Below, in pieces: positions 9,496-17,509 of a stretch of DNA of 64,000 nt (its first letter is position 1; each line of letters begins with the position of its first letter). The notes below the pieces were generated by a model. It searched no databases. It was not told the DNA's origin and was given only the letters and a program-made list of their open reading frames with translations. The DNA comes from Streptococcus oralis ATCC 35037 (GTDB lineage: Bacteria > Bacillota > Bacilli > Lactobacillales > Streptococcaceae), in contig NZ_LR134336.1 of assembly GCF_900637025.1 (NCBI RefSeq), positions 1,442,001 to 1,506,000 on the forward strand, given 5' to 3'. The position numbers and the translations under genes were made by a program.

Positions 9496-9876
9496 ATGAC
9501 CTATTTGGAAAAGTGGTTTGACTACAACCGCCGTCAAAAGGAAATGGAAGCCATGTTAGAAGAAACCATCGCCCAGCAGACTGAACAAAGGTTGACCTTG
9601 AAAGAGTTTTACCTGCTCTACTATCTGGATTTGGCCCAAGAAAAATCTCTACGCCAGATTGATTTACCTGATAAGCTTCATCTCAGTCCAAGCGCTGTTT
9701 CTCGAATGGTGGCTCGCCTAGAAGAGAAAAACTGTGGTTTGCTTAGTCGTCGGTGTTGCGATCAGGATAGACGGGCTAGCTTTATCTGCCTGACTGACGA
9801 GGGACAGACAACTCTAGCTTACCTGCAAAAGGCTGTCGAAGAAAGACTGGAGACAAGTCTTGATTTCATTTCATAA
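9496..9876 (+). CDS. MarR-family regulator with a cysteine-rich wing
   Basis: A 126-residue winged-helix regulator. Recognition helix LSPSAVSRMVARLEEK is at 63-78. The wing carries the family DxDRRA-type motif (DQDRRAS) but in the form CGLLSRRCCDQDRRASFIC, so Cys80, Cys87, Cys88 and Cys98 cluster in the DNA-binding wing. The start at 9496 follows AAAGGAG; the frame is open to 9415 but the earlier ATG lies inside the operator. Copies of one palindrome sit at its own promoter and at that of the following DUF4649-trxA operon. Redox sensing is inferred from the cysteines and the thioredoxin neighbour, not shown. Confidence 0.9.
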   Translation: MTYLEKWFDYNRRQKEMEAMLEETIAQQTEQRLTLKEFYLLYYLDLAQEKSLRQIDLPDKLHLSPSAVSRMVARLEEKNCGLLSRRCCDQDRRASFICLTDEGQTTLAYLQKAVEERLETSLDFIS

Positions 9877-9894
9877 TCAGATTTTCTAAAAAAG

Positions 9895-9910
9895 TTGCGT
9901 GCGCAATCAT
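9895..9910. promoter_or_regulatory. Palindromic operator, copy 2
   Basis: TTGCG-TG-CGCAA (9895-9906) followed by TCAT. It lies immediately upstream of the -35 at 9916, unlike copy 1, which lies downstream of a -10. Confidence 0.65.
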
Positions 9911-9915
9911 TTTTC

Positions 9916-9944
9916 TTGACATTCCTCTTTTCAAGGAGTACAAT
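9916..9944 (+). promoter_or_regulatory. Promoter of the DUF4649-trxA operon
   Basis: TTGACA at 9916-9921, a 17-base spacer, TACAAT at 9939-9944; a strong SigA promoter about 30 bases before the DUF4649 start. Confidence 0.85.
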
Positions 9945-9973
9945 AAAGTCAAGATCGAACAAAGGAGTTTTAT

Positions 9974-10195
9974 ATGATCGAAATTACTTATCTAGACGCC
10001 AGCAAGCAAGAGAGAACCATGACTTTCGAGTCTTACCAAGACTTTGAACGTTCTCAACATGCCTGCCTCATCGGCGTAGCTGATTACTATACTGTCCAAA
10101 AATTAACCTACAATGGTCATGATTTGGACTACCATGGGACTTATGGAGATGTCTTCTTCTATCTCATGAAACAAGATTTAAGCCAATATAACTAA
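9974..10195 (+). CDS. DUF4649 family small protein
   Basis: A 73-residue acidic protein beginning MIEITYLDASKQERTMTFESY, the DUF4649 pattern of streptococci and lactococci. It has no membrane segment or catalytic motif. AAAGGAG lies at good spacing before the ATG. It is encoded 15 bases upstream of trxA behind a strong promoter, so the two are co-transcribed. The function is unknown. Confidence 0.85.
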   Translation: MIEITYLDASKQERTMTFESYQDFERSQHACLIGVADYYTVQKLTYNGHDLDYHGTYGDVFFYLMKQDLSQYN

Positions 10196-10210
10196 AAAAG
10201 GAGAAATACA

Positions 10211-10525
10211 ATGGCAAAAGCAATTACAGATGCAACATTTGAACAAGAAACAAAAGACGGTTTGGTCTTGGTAGACTTCTGGGCAACTTGGTGTGGTCCA
10301 TGTCGTATGCAAGGTCCAATCTTGGATAAATTGTCTGAAGAACTTTCAGAAGATGTTTTGAAAATCGTTAAAATGGACGTTGATGAAAATCCAAACACAG
10401 CTCGTGCCTTTGGAATCATGTCTATCCCAACTCTTCTCTTCAAAAAAGACGGCCAAGTGGTAAAACAAGTTGCTGGAGTACATACTGCAGAACAAATCAA
10501 GGCCATCGTTGCTGAATTGAGCTAA
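10211..10525 (+). CDS. trxA: Thioredoxin
   Basis: A 104-residue thioredoxin with active site WCGPC at 27-31, the cis-proline loop (SIPTL) and the conserved DVDENP segment. It is the general cytoplasmic disulfide reductase, recycled by thioredoxin reductase. It is co-transcribed with the DUF4649 gene from the promoter at 9916-9944, next to the MarR-type palindrome, and is followed by a strong terminator. Confidence 0.97.
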   Translation: MAKAITDATFEQETKDGLVLVDFWATWCGPCRMQGPILDKLSEELSEDVLKIVKMDVDENPNTARAFGIMSIPTLLFKKDGQVVKQVAGVHTAEQIKAIVAELS

Positions 10526-10532
10526 TCACACG

Positions 10533-10566
10533 AGAGACCAAGTGCTTCATTTGGTCTCTTTTTTCT
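10533..10566 (+). terminator. Terminator after trxA
   Basis: AGAGACCAA (10533-10541) pairs with TTGGTCTCT (10551-10559), followed by a T-run. Confidence 0.92.
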
Positions 10567-10572
10567 TGCCCT

Positions 10573-10601
10573 TTGCCATTTTTCAAAAAATATGCTAGAC
10601 T
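10573..10601 (+). promoter_or_regulatory. Promoter of the que operon
   Basis: TTGCCA at 10573-10578, a 17-base spacer with TG two bases before the -10, TAGACT at 10596-10601 (extended -10). The leader RNA would start near 10608. Confidence 0.75.
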
Positions 10602-10611
10602 GTAGATAGAA

Positions 10612-10690
10612 TATTACGATGTTTGGGACATGCCATCGCTAAAAAAAACCTCTACTTGGTATTTTTTAGCTCCCCTCAAGGGAGCTTTTT
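10612..10690 (+). ncRNA. preQ1-type riboswitch leader with terminator
   Basis: The leader can form an H-type pseudoknot like preQ1-I: stem CGATG (10617-10621) with CATCG (10634-10638), an A-rich tail, and CC (10649-10650) able to pair with GG in the loop. GCTAAAAAA (10638-10646) pairs perfectly with TTTTTTAGC (10662-10670), an antiterminator that competes with the intrinsic terminator AGCTCCC (10668-10674) / GGGAGCT (10680-10686) plus T-run. Ligand binding would hold the A-tract in the pseudoknot and favour termination. The downstream genes make preQ1, which fits. The sequence is not a textbook match to the aptamer consensus. Confidence 0.75.
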
Positions 10691-10727
10691 GCGTGCTCTG
10701 AACATTTTCCACTTTGGAAGGAGTACT

Positions 10728-11381
10728 ATGAAACGTCAATCAGCCTTGGTCGTCTTTAGTGGCGGTCAAGATTCCACAACCTGCCTCTTTTGGGCTAAAG
10801 AACACTATGAAACAGTCGAAGCCGTCACCTTTTCCTACGGCCAACGCCATCATCTCGAAATTCAAGTTGCTAGAGAAATCGCTAAGGAACAAGGCATTCG
10901 TCATCACATCTTAGATATGTCTCTGCTGGGACAAATCACTGAAAATGCCCTGACCTCTGATATGGAAATCGAGCAAAAAGAGGGAGAGGTTCCCAATACC
11001 TTTGTTGACGGCCGCAACCACCTCTTTCTATCCTTTGCAGCAGTTCTTGCCAAGCAACGAGGCATTCAAGATATCGTTACTGGTGTCTGCGAGACAGATT
11101 TTTCTGGCTACCCTGACTGCCGGGATGTCTTTGTCAAATCTCTCAATGTCACTCTCAACCTTGCCATGGATTACGACTTTGTTATCCAAACACCTCTCAT
11201 GTGGCTAGACAAGTCTGAAACTTGGGAATTAGCCGACCAACTCGACGCATTTGACTACGTTCGTGAAAGGACCTTGACCTGCTACAATGGGATTATCGGA
11301 AGTGGCTGCGGTGATTGTCCAGCCTGCCACCTGCGTCAGCATGGCCTTGATGTTTATCTCTCACAGAAAGGAGAGGGTTAA
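10728..11381 (+). CDS. queC: 7-cyano-7-deazaguanine synthase QueC
   Basis: A 217-residue ATP-dependent enzyme that converts 7-carboxy-7-deazaguanine to preQ0. The PP-loop motif SGGQDS is at 11-16, and a C-terminal zinc site reads [11 protein letters not shown]. The start at 10728 follows GGAAGGAG; the frame is open to 10623, but that region is the riboswitch leader. It is the first gene of queCDEF, overlapping queD by one base. Confidence 0.97.
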   Translation: MKRQSALVVFSGGQDSTTCLFWAKEHYETVEAVTFSYGQRHHLEIQVAREIAKEQGIRHHILDMSLLGQITENALTSDMEIEQKEGEVPNTFVDGRNHLFLSFAAVLAKQRGIQDIVTGVCETDFSGYPDCRDVFVKSLNVTLNLAMDYDFVIQTPLMWLDKSETWELADQLDAFDYVRERTLTCYNGIIGSGCGDCPACHLRQHGLDVYLSQKGEG

Positions 11382-11824
11382 TGTTTTTTGCACCCAAAGA
11401 AATCAAACAGGAAACTGGGGAGTCTCTTGTCTACAATCCTCACAGAACCTTGGTATCAAAAGAGTTCACCTTCGACGCTGCCCACCACCTCTTTCACTAT
11501 GAGGGAAAATGCAAATCCCTGCATGGCCACACCTATCATCTGCAAGTTGCTGTCAGTGGATTTTTAGATGAACGTGGTATGACCTACGATTTTGGAGATA
11601 TCAAAGCGATCTACAAGAACTACTTAGAACCCCACTTGGATCATCGCTATCTCAATGAAACCTTGCCTTATATGAATACAACCGCTGAAAATATGGTTTA
11701 CTGGATTTTCCAAACCATGAGTCAAGAGTTGCCCGACGAGCGCGGTCTCCGTTTGGAATACGTTCGCCTCTATGAAACTCCGACTGCCTTTGCAGAGTTT
11801 AGACGGGAGTGGTTAGATGACTAG
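11381..11824 (+). CDS. queD: 6-carboxy-5,6,7,8-tetrahydropterin synthase QueD
   Basis: A 147-residue member of the 6-pyruvoyl-tetrahydropterin synthase fold that makes CPH4 from dihydroneopterin triphosphate, an early queuosine step. Metal-site histidines appear as FDAAHHLF (31-38) and LHGHTYHL (47-54) with the catalytic Cys44 (GKCKSLHGH). Start and stop overlap its que neighbours, showing translational coupling. Confidence 0.96.
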   Translation: MFFAPKEIKQETGESLVYNPHRTLVSKEFTFDAAHHLFHYEGKCKSLHGHTYHLQVAVSGFLDERGMTYDFGDIKAIYKNYLEPHLDHRYLNETLPYMNTTAENMVYWIFQTMSQELPDERGLRLEYVRLYETPTAFAEFRREWLDD

Positions 11825-12533
11825 GGAACGTGTCCTCAAACTACCAGTTCTGGAAATTTTTGGCCCTACCTTTCAAGGTGAAGGTCGTGCTATCGGGCAG
11901 AAAACCATGTTTGTCCGTACTACTGGTTGCGACTACCATTGCGACTGGTGCGACTCTGCCTTTACTTGGGATGGTTCTGAAAAGCCAACTCGCATGACCG
12001 CTGATGAAGTCATTGCTGCCTTAGATAAGCTAGGAAGCTACGACTACGTCACCCTGTCTGGGGGAAATCCCGCTATCCTAGCAGCCAATATGGCCGAACT
12101 CGTCACCAAGCTCAAAGAACGTGGGGTCACCCTTGCTGTTGAGACCCAAGGTTCTCGCTGGCAAAATTGGTTAAAAGATATTGACCAAGTCACTCTGAGC
12201 CCCAAACCTCCCTCATCCAAGATGGAAGTCAACTTCGAGACTTTAGACTTTATCGTTTCCCAATTGGATCCAGACAAGGTCACCTTTAAAATCCCTGTCT
12301 TTGATGATGCCGATTTGGCCTTTGCTAAAGGGATTCAAGAACGTTACCAACCAGATGTCCTCTTCTTATCGGCTGGAAATCCTGAGCCCAAGGCTACAGG
12401 TAATATTGTTCAAGACCAACTAGACCGTCTCAAAGAACTCTGGGAACGCGTCGCTGCTGACGATAGCTGGGGCAATGTCCGCGTCCTTCCTCAACTCCAT
12501 ACCCTCCTCTACGACAACCAACGTGGTGTTTAA
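11817..12533 (+). CDS. queE: 7-carboxy-7-deazaguanine synthase QueE (radical SAM)
   Basis: A 238-residue radical SAM enzyme that rearranges CPH4 to 7-carboxy-7-deazaguanine. The cluster motif is C-x3-C-x2-C (Cys38, Cys42, Cys45; GCDYHCDWCDS), followed by a glycine-rich SAM-binding segment (TLSGGNPA). It overlaps queD by eight bases. The length fits the QueE class with a short core. Confidence 0.96.
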   Translation: MTRERVLKLPVLEIFGPTFQGEGRAIGQKTMFVRTTGCDYHCDWCDSAFTWDGSEKPTRMTADEVIAALDKLGSYDYVTLSGGNPAILAANMAELVTKLKERGVTLAVETQGSRWQNWLKDIDQVTLSPKPPSSKMEVNFETLDFIVSQLDPDKVTFKIPVFDDADLAFAKGIQERYQPDVLFLSAGNPEPKATGNIVQDQLDRLKELWERVAADDSWGNVRVLPQLHTLLYDNQRGV

Positions 12534-12550
12534 ATTAGAAAGAAAAAATC

Positions 12551-13042
12551 ATGTCACAACAAGAAGAAATGAAAAACCTAAGCCTACTGGGCAACAAAGA
12601 AACCAACTACATTTTTGACTATCAACCAGAAGTCCTTGAATCTTTTGACAATCGTCATGTTGAAAATGACTATTTCATCAAATTCAACTGTCCTGAATTT
12701 ACCTCGCTTTGCCCAATCACCGCTCAGCCAGACTTTGCGACCATTTATATTTCCTACATTCCTGACAAGCTCTGCATCGAATCAAAATCCCTCAAACTCT
12801 ACCTCTTTAGCTATCGAAATCATGGAGATTTTCATGAAAACTGTATCAACACTATCGGGAAAGATTTGGTCAACTTGCTAGACCCTCGCTATTTAGAGGT
12901 ATGGGGAAAATTCACTCCGCGTGGTGGTATCTCAATCGACCCTTACTACAACTACGGTAGACCTGGAACTAAGTATGAAGGCTTGGCAGAACAGCGTCTC
13001 TTCCAACACGACCTCTACCCAGAGAAAATTGACAACCGTTAA
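12551..13042 (+). CDS. queF: NADPH-dependent preQ0 reductase QueF
   Basis: A 163-residue type I QueF that reduces the nitrile of preQ0 to preQ1. The catalytic cysteine is Cys54 ([12 protein letters not shown]), and the substrate-binding segment [20 protein letters not shown] is present. It completes the queCDEF pathway to preQ1, matching the proposed preQ1 control of the leader. It is the last gene before a BOX element and a bidirectional terminator. Confidence 0.97.
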   Translation: MSQQEEMKNLSLLGNKETNYIFDYQPEVLESFDNRHVENDYFIKFNCPEFTSLCPITAQPDFATIYISYIPDKLCIESKSLKLYLFSYRNHGDFHENCINTIGKDLVNLLDPRYLEVWGKFTPRGGISIDPYYNYGRPGTKYEGLAEQRLFQHDLYPEKIDNR

Positions 13043-13046
13043 ACTC

Positions 13047-13205
13047 ATACTCAATGAAAATCAAAGAGCAAACTAGGAAGCTAGCCGCAGGTTGCTCAAA
13101 GCACTGCTTTGAGGTTATAGATAAGACTGAAGAAGTCAGCTCAAAACAGTGTTTTGAGGTTGCAGATGGAAGCTGACGTGGTTTAAAGAGATTTTCAAAG
13201 AGTAT
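13047..13205 (-). repeat. BOX repeat element, copy 1
   Basis: About 159 bases with terminal ATACTC / GAGTAT. The characteristic boxC end (ACTCAATGAAAATCAAAGAG), a boxB core with inverted repeats around CAAAACAGTGTTTTG, and the boxA end (GAGATTTTCAAAGAGTAT) are all present. BOX elements are dispersed intergenic repeats of S. pneumoniae and close relatives. Related copies lie at 46211-46289 and 49804-49952. Confidence 0.9.
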
Positions 13206-13211
13206 AATACG

Positions 13212-13250
13212 AAAAAGCCCTGTTCCTCAAACTGAGGAGCAAGGCTTTTT
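13212..13250. terminator. Bidirectional terminator queF / aquaporin
   Basis: AAAAAGCC (13212-13219) and TCCTCA pair with TGAGGA and GGCTTTTT (13243-13250); A- and T-runs on both sides serve both convergent genes. Confidence 0.88.
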
Positions 13251-13259
13251 GAGTTTCAA

Positions 13260-13928
13260 TTATTCTTCTGTTCCAAGGAAGCTTTTCGCAACAAGGGCTG
13301 CAAGAACGCCACCAACGATTGGGGCAAGGATAAAAATCCATACTTGTTGAAGGGCTGCGCCACCTACCAAGACAGCAGGTGCCAAGCTACGAGCTGGGTT
13401 TACTGAAAGGCCAGTAATGTTCAATCCAACAAGAATCATAGCCATCAATGACAAACCAATCACCAAACCAGCGATTGCGCCATTGCCTTTGCTTGCTGAT
13501 GTTACAGTCATGATAACTAGGACAAACAAGAAAGTTGCGATGACTTCAAACAAGAATCCACCAAAGACAGTGACACCGTTTGCCAAGGCATTTTCACCAA
13601 GACTAGCAGTTGACATGCCTGAGTTAGACAAGAGGAAGAATACTGCAGCTGACGCAAGGAAAGCTCCAACTACTTGTCCAAGGATGTAGTTTACAAGTTC
13701 TGAAGATGACAAACGTTTGTTTACAAACATAGCGATCGAAACTGCTGGGTTCAAGTGAGCACCTGAAACAGTTCCGATTGAGTAAGCTGCAACCACAATT
13801 GCTAAACCAAAGGCAAAAGCAATTCCAAGGTGTCCAAGGCCATTAAGACCATTTCCAAAAACAACAGCTCCTGTTCCTATGAACACAAGCATAAATGTAC
13901 CGATTAATTCAGCAACAAATTTTTTCAT
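13260..13928 (-). CDS. Aquaporin (MIP family)
   Basis: A 222-residue channel with six hydrophobic helices and both NPA boxes: HLNPAVS (NPA 60-62) and VNPARSL (NPA 177-179, pore Arg180). The small loop around the second box and the overall length are closer to AqpZ-type water channels than to GlpF glycerol channels; substrate is inferred only. The start at 13926-13928 (MKKFVAELIGTF) follows AAAGGAG, and the upstream open frame is not family-like. It is a single-gene unit. Confidence 0.92.
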   Translation of the reverse strand: MKKFVAELIGTFMLVFIGTGAVVFGNGLNGLGHLGIAFAFGLAIVVAAYSIGTVSGAHLNPAVSIAMFVNKRLSSSELVNYILGQVVGAFLASAAVFFLLSNSGMSTASLGENALANGVTVFGGFLFEVIATFLFVLVIMTVTSASKGNGAIAGLVIGLSLMAMILVGLNITGLSVNPARSLAPAVLVGGAALQQVWIFILAPIVGGVLAALVAKSFLGTEE

Positions 13929-14038
13929 GATAAGTCTCCTTTTTTTCAAACTATGTATTAGTCTATCAAAAGAAGGAAAGGGTTTCAAGAAAATTGACTG
14001 GAAAGTTATTTGAAAATCATGAAACGACTCGCTTATCC

Positions 14039-14830
14039 TTAGTACTGAAAAGATTGAATGGCTTCTTTCAAGGCATCTTGTAAACTATTTTTCTGGTCAA
14101 GTTGGATATAGACTTCCAACAGACAGGATCTGAAGTTGGAAAATTTATAAAAATCTTCCCTCTCTTCTATCGGAAAGTCAACAGTTTTTATCCAAGAAGC
14201 TACTTGTTCCTGCTCTAATTTTCCTTGCAAAATAGGTTCATAAAGTACTCTCGCTAACCGCCAATCCTCATCATTTGTAAAACGAATGGGAATTCTTTTA
14301 AATAGTTGACCCAGTACATCAAATACTTCAGAAACTCTGTTACTAGGAAAATCTGGATGACAAATCACTTCCGTCAAGAGATCCGCTCCATGCGCAAAAG
14401 CGTGAACCCAACCATACTGACTTGAAAATCCTGTCGTATCCTTTTCTTTTTTTAGGTAATACAAACCTTGAGATAGCATAGCATTTCTTATATCAGCTTT
14501 TAATCCTTTATAGAAAAGAGAGTGCTCATTACCATCTGCAGACAAAAGATTGGCATAAATAAGCGCCCTAAAAGAACGTTTAAGAGCCGAAACTCCTCTA
14601 CTATCAATCTCTTTGTATAGACCTTCATCAGAGGAGACCTCTTCTGAGATAAACTGAAACTGTTCAAGGGAAAACAGTTCTTCTTGAATCCCTCTAGCCA
14701 AACTCGTAAAAACAAGTTCGTCTCGAATTTCTGGAGAGGGATCTCCTAAATGATCAAGCAACCACTGAATTTCTTCTCGACTATAGCTTGGTTTTTCTTC
14801 TGTCACTTTTCTTTGTAATTCTTCATACAT
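14039..14830 (-). CDS. DUF2785 domain protein
   Basis: A 263-residue, mostly helical soluble protein. The central motif GWVHAFAHGADLLTEVICHP (about 139-158) is the DUF2785 hallmark, and the N-terminal part (LLDHLGDPSPEIRDELVFTSL) also fits. There are no membrane helices. The function is unknown; the His-rich motif hints at a metal site but nothing more can be said. It stands alone between the aquaporin gene and a small membrane-protein gene. Confidence 0.82.
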   Translation of the reverse strand: MYEELQRKVTEEKPSYSREEIQWLLDHLGDPSPEIRDELVFTSLARGIQEELFSLEQFQFISEEVSSDEGLYKEIDSRGVSALKRSFRALIYANLLSADGNEHSLFYKGLKADIRNAMLSQGLYYLKKEKDTTGFSSQYGWVHAFAHGADLLTEVICHPDFPSNRVSEVFDVLGQLFKRIPIRFTNDEDWRLARVLYEPILQGKLEQEQVASWIKTVDFPIEEREDFYKFSNFRSCLLEVYIQLDQKNSLQDALKEAIQSFQY

Positions 14831-14860
14831 CTCAAGTACCTCTACATTTCTAGTAACTTA

Positions 14861-14886
14861 TCAAAAAGTCATCCGAAGATGACTTT
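14861..14886 (-). terminator. Terminator after the coiled-coil membrane protein gene
   Basis: AAAGTCATC (14865-14873) pairs with GATGACTTT (14878-14886); on the minus strand it ends in T5. Confidence 0.82.
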
Positions 14887-14891
14887 CTGTC

Positions 14892-15674
14892 TTATTCTTT
14901 TTTAGATGGTCGTTTTCCTGCTGCAATCGCATCTGCTTCTGTCATCTCAACAACGTTAGCTTTATTCGTTTTTGAAGGCATTCTATCCTTACTATACCAA
15001 TAAACTTTTGATTTCCCATGGTCTGCAACATAGACAATTCTATCTTGCTGTTGAGCTTTGGTTTCAGCTTCACGCGCAGCTCTTTTTTCTTCTTCTTTTT
15101 GAGAAATTAACGACTCAACTGCACCTATTCTATCAAGCAACTCTGTCTTTTTATCATTATTTTCAATCTGATTAACTGTTTCTTTAGCAGACTTCACTTG
15201 ACTCGCATCTTGACTGTCTTCCAATTGTTTGACTAAGGTTTCACCTTTTTCTTGCAACTCCTTTGCAGCTTTTTCTTTGGCAATTCTCTCTTCTTCTGCT
15301 TTTTCTTTAGCTTTTTTCTCTTCTTCGATTCGTTTTGCTTCCTCTATACTGGATGAAGTATCCGTGGTTGAAGCTGTCGAAGTAGTAGATGTCGCAGTCT
15401 GCTTATTTTCTGACTGAGAAGATGAAGTTTTCTTTGAGACTGTTGGAGTTTGAAGAGCAACTGCAACAAAACTGACAATGAAAAGCCCAATCATTAGATT
15501 TCTTTTTCGAATATCTGGTGCTTTCTTTACAAAATACCAAATACCAACTCCGCTCAAAACAAGATAGAGAGTAGGCAAAGCAATCAATAAAATGATTCCC
15601 AACAAAACTAGACCAATTTTGATAAAATGCATTCTTTGGGGATCTTGCTCTAGCCATTCTTTGATTCTATTCAT
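14892..15674 (-). CDS. Membrane protein with coiled coil and C-terminal extracellular domain
   Basis: A 260-residue protein. Two hydrophobic segments (about 18-48 and 60-78) are followed by a Ser/Thr-rich stretch (80-112), a long charged coiled coil rich in E, K and A (about 113-215), and a C-terminal module with VYWYSKDRMPS and MTEADAIAAGKRPSKKE. That last module resembles tails seen on some secreted streptococcal nucleases and surface proteins (KVYWY..., then a MTE..A...G pattern). Role unknown; probably a surface-exposed anchored protein. It has its own terminator. Confidence 0.7.
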   Translation of the reverse strand: MNRIKEWLEQDPQRMHFIKIGLVLLGIILLIALPTLYLVLSGVGIWYFVKKAPDIRKRNLMIGLFIVSFVAVALQTPTVSKKTSSSQSENKQTATSTTSTASTTDTSSSIEEAKRIEEEKKAKEKAEEERIAKEKAAKELQEKGETLVKQLEDSQDASQVKSAKETVNQIENNDKKTELLDRIGAVESLISQKEEEKRAAREAETKAQQQDRIVYVADHGKSKVYWYSKDRMPSKTNKANVVEMTEADAIAAGKRPSKKE

Positions 15675-15702
15675 ATTATTCTCCTAAAATTTGCCCATTT
15701 CC

Positions 15703-17499
15703 CTACTCTCCCAACTGGGCACTGTAGGCTATAATCTGGTCAACTGTGTCAGACAAGAACTGGATGGTATCACGTAGTGGTTTATCTGTTGAGATATCGG
15801 CTCCGATAATCATGGCTGACTCAAGCGGTGTCTTGCTGCCACCTGATTTAAGGAGATTGAGCCAGTCTCTAGCTCCAGTTTCAGAGTTTTTCAGATGGAG
15901 GTAACCTGCAGTAGAGATAACAAGGCCTGCTGAGTATGTGTAGCTATACAAGCCCATGTAGTAGTGAGCTTGACGCATCCAAGTCAAGGCTGCATCATCG
16001 TCAATTTCAATGGCATCTCCCCAGAAGTCCGTCAAGACTTCCTTCATAATGCTGTTGAGTTTGCTTGCTCCAAAAGTTTCCCCTTCTTCAATCAATGTAT
16101 AAACCTTACGCTGGAAGGCTGCTTCCAAGAGGTGGGTGATGAAATTATGGAAGTAGGTGTCTGTCAAGCGATGAGCAAGAGCGAAGCGTTTTTGACGTGG
16201 ATCATCAGACTGGTGCTCCAAGTAGTCACTGAGAAGCAATTCATTGAAGGTTGATGGCGCTTCGACATAGTAAGTAGACATGTGGGCATTGAAGTAACTT
16301 TGGTGATTATCTGAAAAGATGAATTGACCAGAATGCCCGATTTCATGAATCAAGGTATAAACATCGCTCAAACGACCAGTCCAGCTCATGAGGACATAAG
16401 GGTGCACGCGATATGGATCCGCCGCATAACCACCAGAATCCTTGCCACTATTAGCAGCGAAGTCCACCCAGCGTTCTTCTTGATAGCGCGCAACTTCCTG
16501 ACAATATTCTTGTCCCAAAGGTTCTACTGACTTCATGACCAAATCATAGGCGTCATCAATAGTCACTTCAGGATTCAGGGCGCTGTCCAAGTCCAATTTC
16601 CAGTCTGCAAAGGTCATCTTTTCAAGACCATTGACCTTGGCAACATGCTTGAGGTATCTCTGAGCAACTGGCGCAAAATCATTCATGATGAGGTCAATCT
16701 GGCGGTCAAACATGGCACGGTCCACTTCTTGCTCAGCTAGGAGATAATCAAAGACTGAGTCGTAGCCCTTCATATCTGCCAAGAGTTTTTCAGACTTGAC
16801 TTGGGCTAAATAGGCTGCAGCTGCCGTATTTTGGTGCTTACGAAGTCCTTCTGAGAAGGAACGGAAGGATTTCTCACGAACTTCAGCGTCCTCGTGGTTT
16901 TGGTAGAAATTCTCATAGGTTACAAAGCTGTTTTTGTAGGTCTTGCCATGGGCTTCAAAGTCAGCCATTTCAAAGTCCCCAGCTCGCATTTTGGTGTAAA
17001 TATCCTGAGAACTGTAGAAAACTTCACCTAGATTGGTCAAGGCCTTCTCCACATCAGCCCCTAGGTAGTGGGCTTTTTTGATTTTGGCCTGACGAATGGC
17101 TGCCGTCAAGTGAGGCAATTTACCCAAACGGTCCAAGACCTCCTCGTCTGCTGCCACCAAGGCATCGTCAAAGAAGGTCAAGGCTACGCTGGCATCTGTT
17201 TCAAATTCCATCCCAGCTTGGGCAATATTAGCAAAATCTTCATTGCTATAGTCTGTCGTCTGAGGCATAAAGGCATAATTGCCAATATGGCTCATCTGGA
17301 TATAGATTTGCTCCAATTCCGCAAAGGCCTTCTCGAAATCTTCGAAAGTGTGAAGATTGCCCTTGTAGTCACGGCTAAATTGGTTGATATCTTCGCGCGT
17401 TTTCTCGATTGCTCGCAAGAAATCCTCACGGTCTTGGTAAAGGGCGGTTAAATCCCAAAGTTCCTTCTCTGGAAATTCTGAACGGTGTTTTTGTTCCAT
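15703..17499 (-). CDS. pepF: Oligoendopeptidase F
   Basis: A 598-residue M3B zinc metallopeptidase that degrades peptides of roughly 7-17 residues in the cytoplasm. The zinc motif HEIGHSGQF is near residues 387-395, with the downstream glutamate in EAPSTFNELLLSDYL. The C-terminal YYMGLYSYTYSAGLV segment is also family-typical. It precedes nothing obviously co-functional; rsmE and prmA are upstream on the same strand, about ten bases away, so it may share their transcript. Confidence 0.95.
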   Translation of the reverse strand: MEQKHRSEFPEKELWDLTALYQDREDFLRAIEKTREDINQFSRDYKGNLHTFEDFEKAFAELEQIYIQMSHIGNYAFMPQTTDYSNEDFANIAQAGMEFETDASVALTFFDDALVAADEEVLDRLGKLPHLTAAIRQAKIKKAHYLGADVEKALTNLGEVFYSSQDIYTKMRAGDFEMADFEAHGKTYKNSFVTYENFYQNHEDAEVREKSFRSFSEGLRKHQNTAAAAYLAQVKSEKLLADMKGYDSVFDYLLAEQEVDRAMFDRQIDLIMNDFAPVAQRYLKHVAKVNGLEKMTFADWKLDLDSALNPEVTIDDAYDLVMKSVEPLGQEYCQEVARYQEERWVDFAANSGKDSGGYAADPYRVHPYVLMSWTGRLSDVYTLIHEIGHSGQFIFSDNHQSYFNAHMSTYYVEAPSTFNELLLSDYLEHQSDDPRQKRFALAHRLTDTYFHNFITHLLEAAFQRKVYTLIEEGETFGASKLNSIMKEVLTDFWGDAIEIDDDAALTWMRQAHYYMGLYSYTYSAGLVISTAGYLHLKNSETGARDWLNLLKSGGSKTPLESAMIIGADISTDKPLRDTIQFLSDTVDQIIAYSAQLGE

Positions 17500-17509
17500 T
17501 TTCTTCCTC

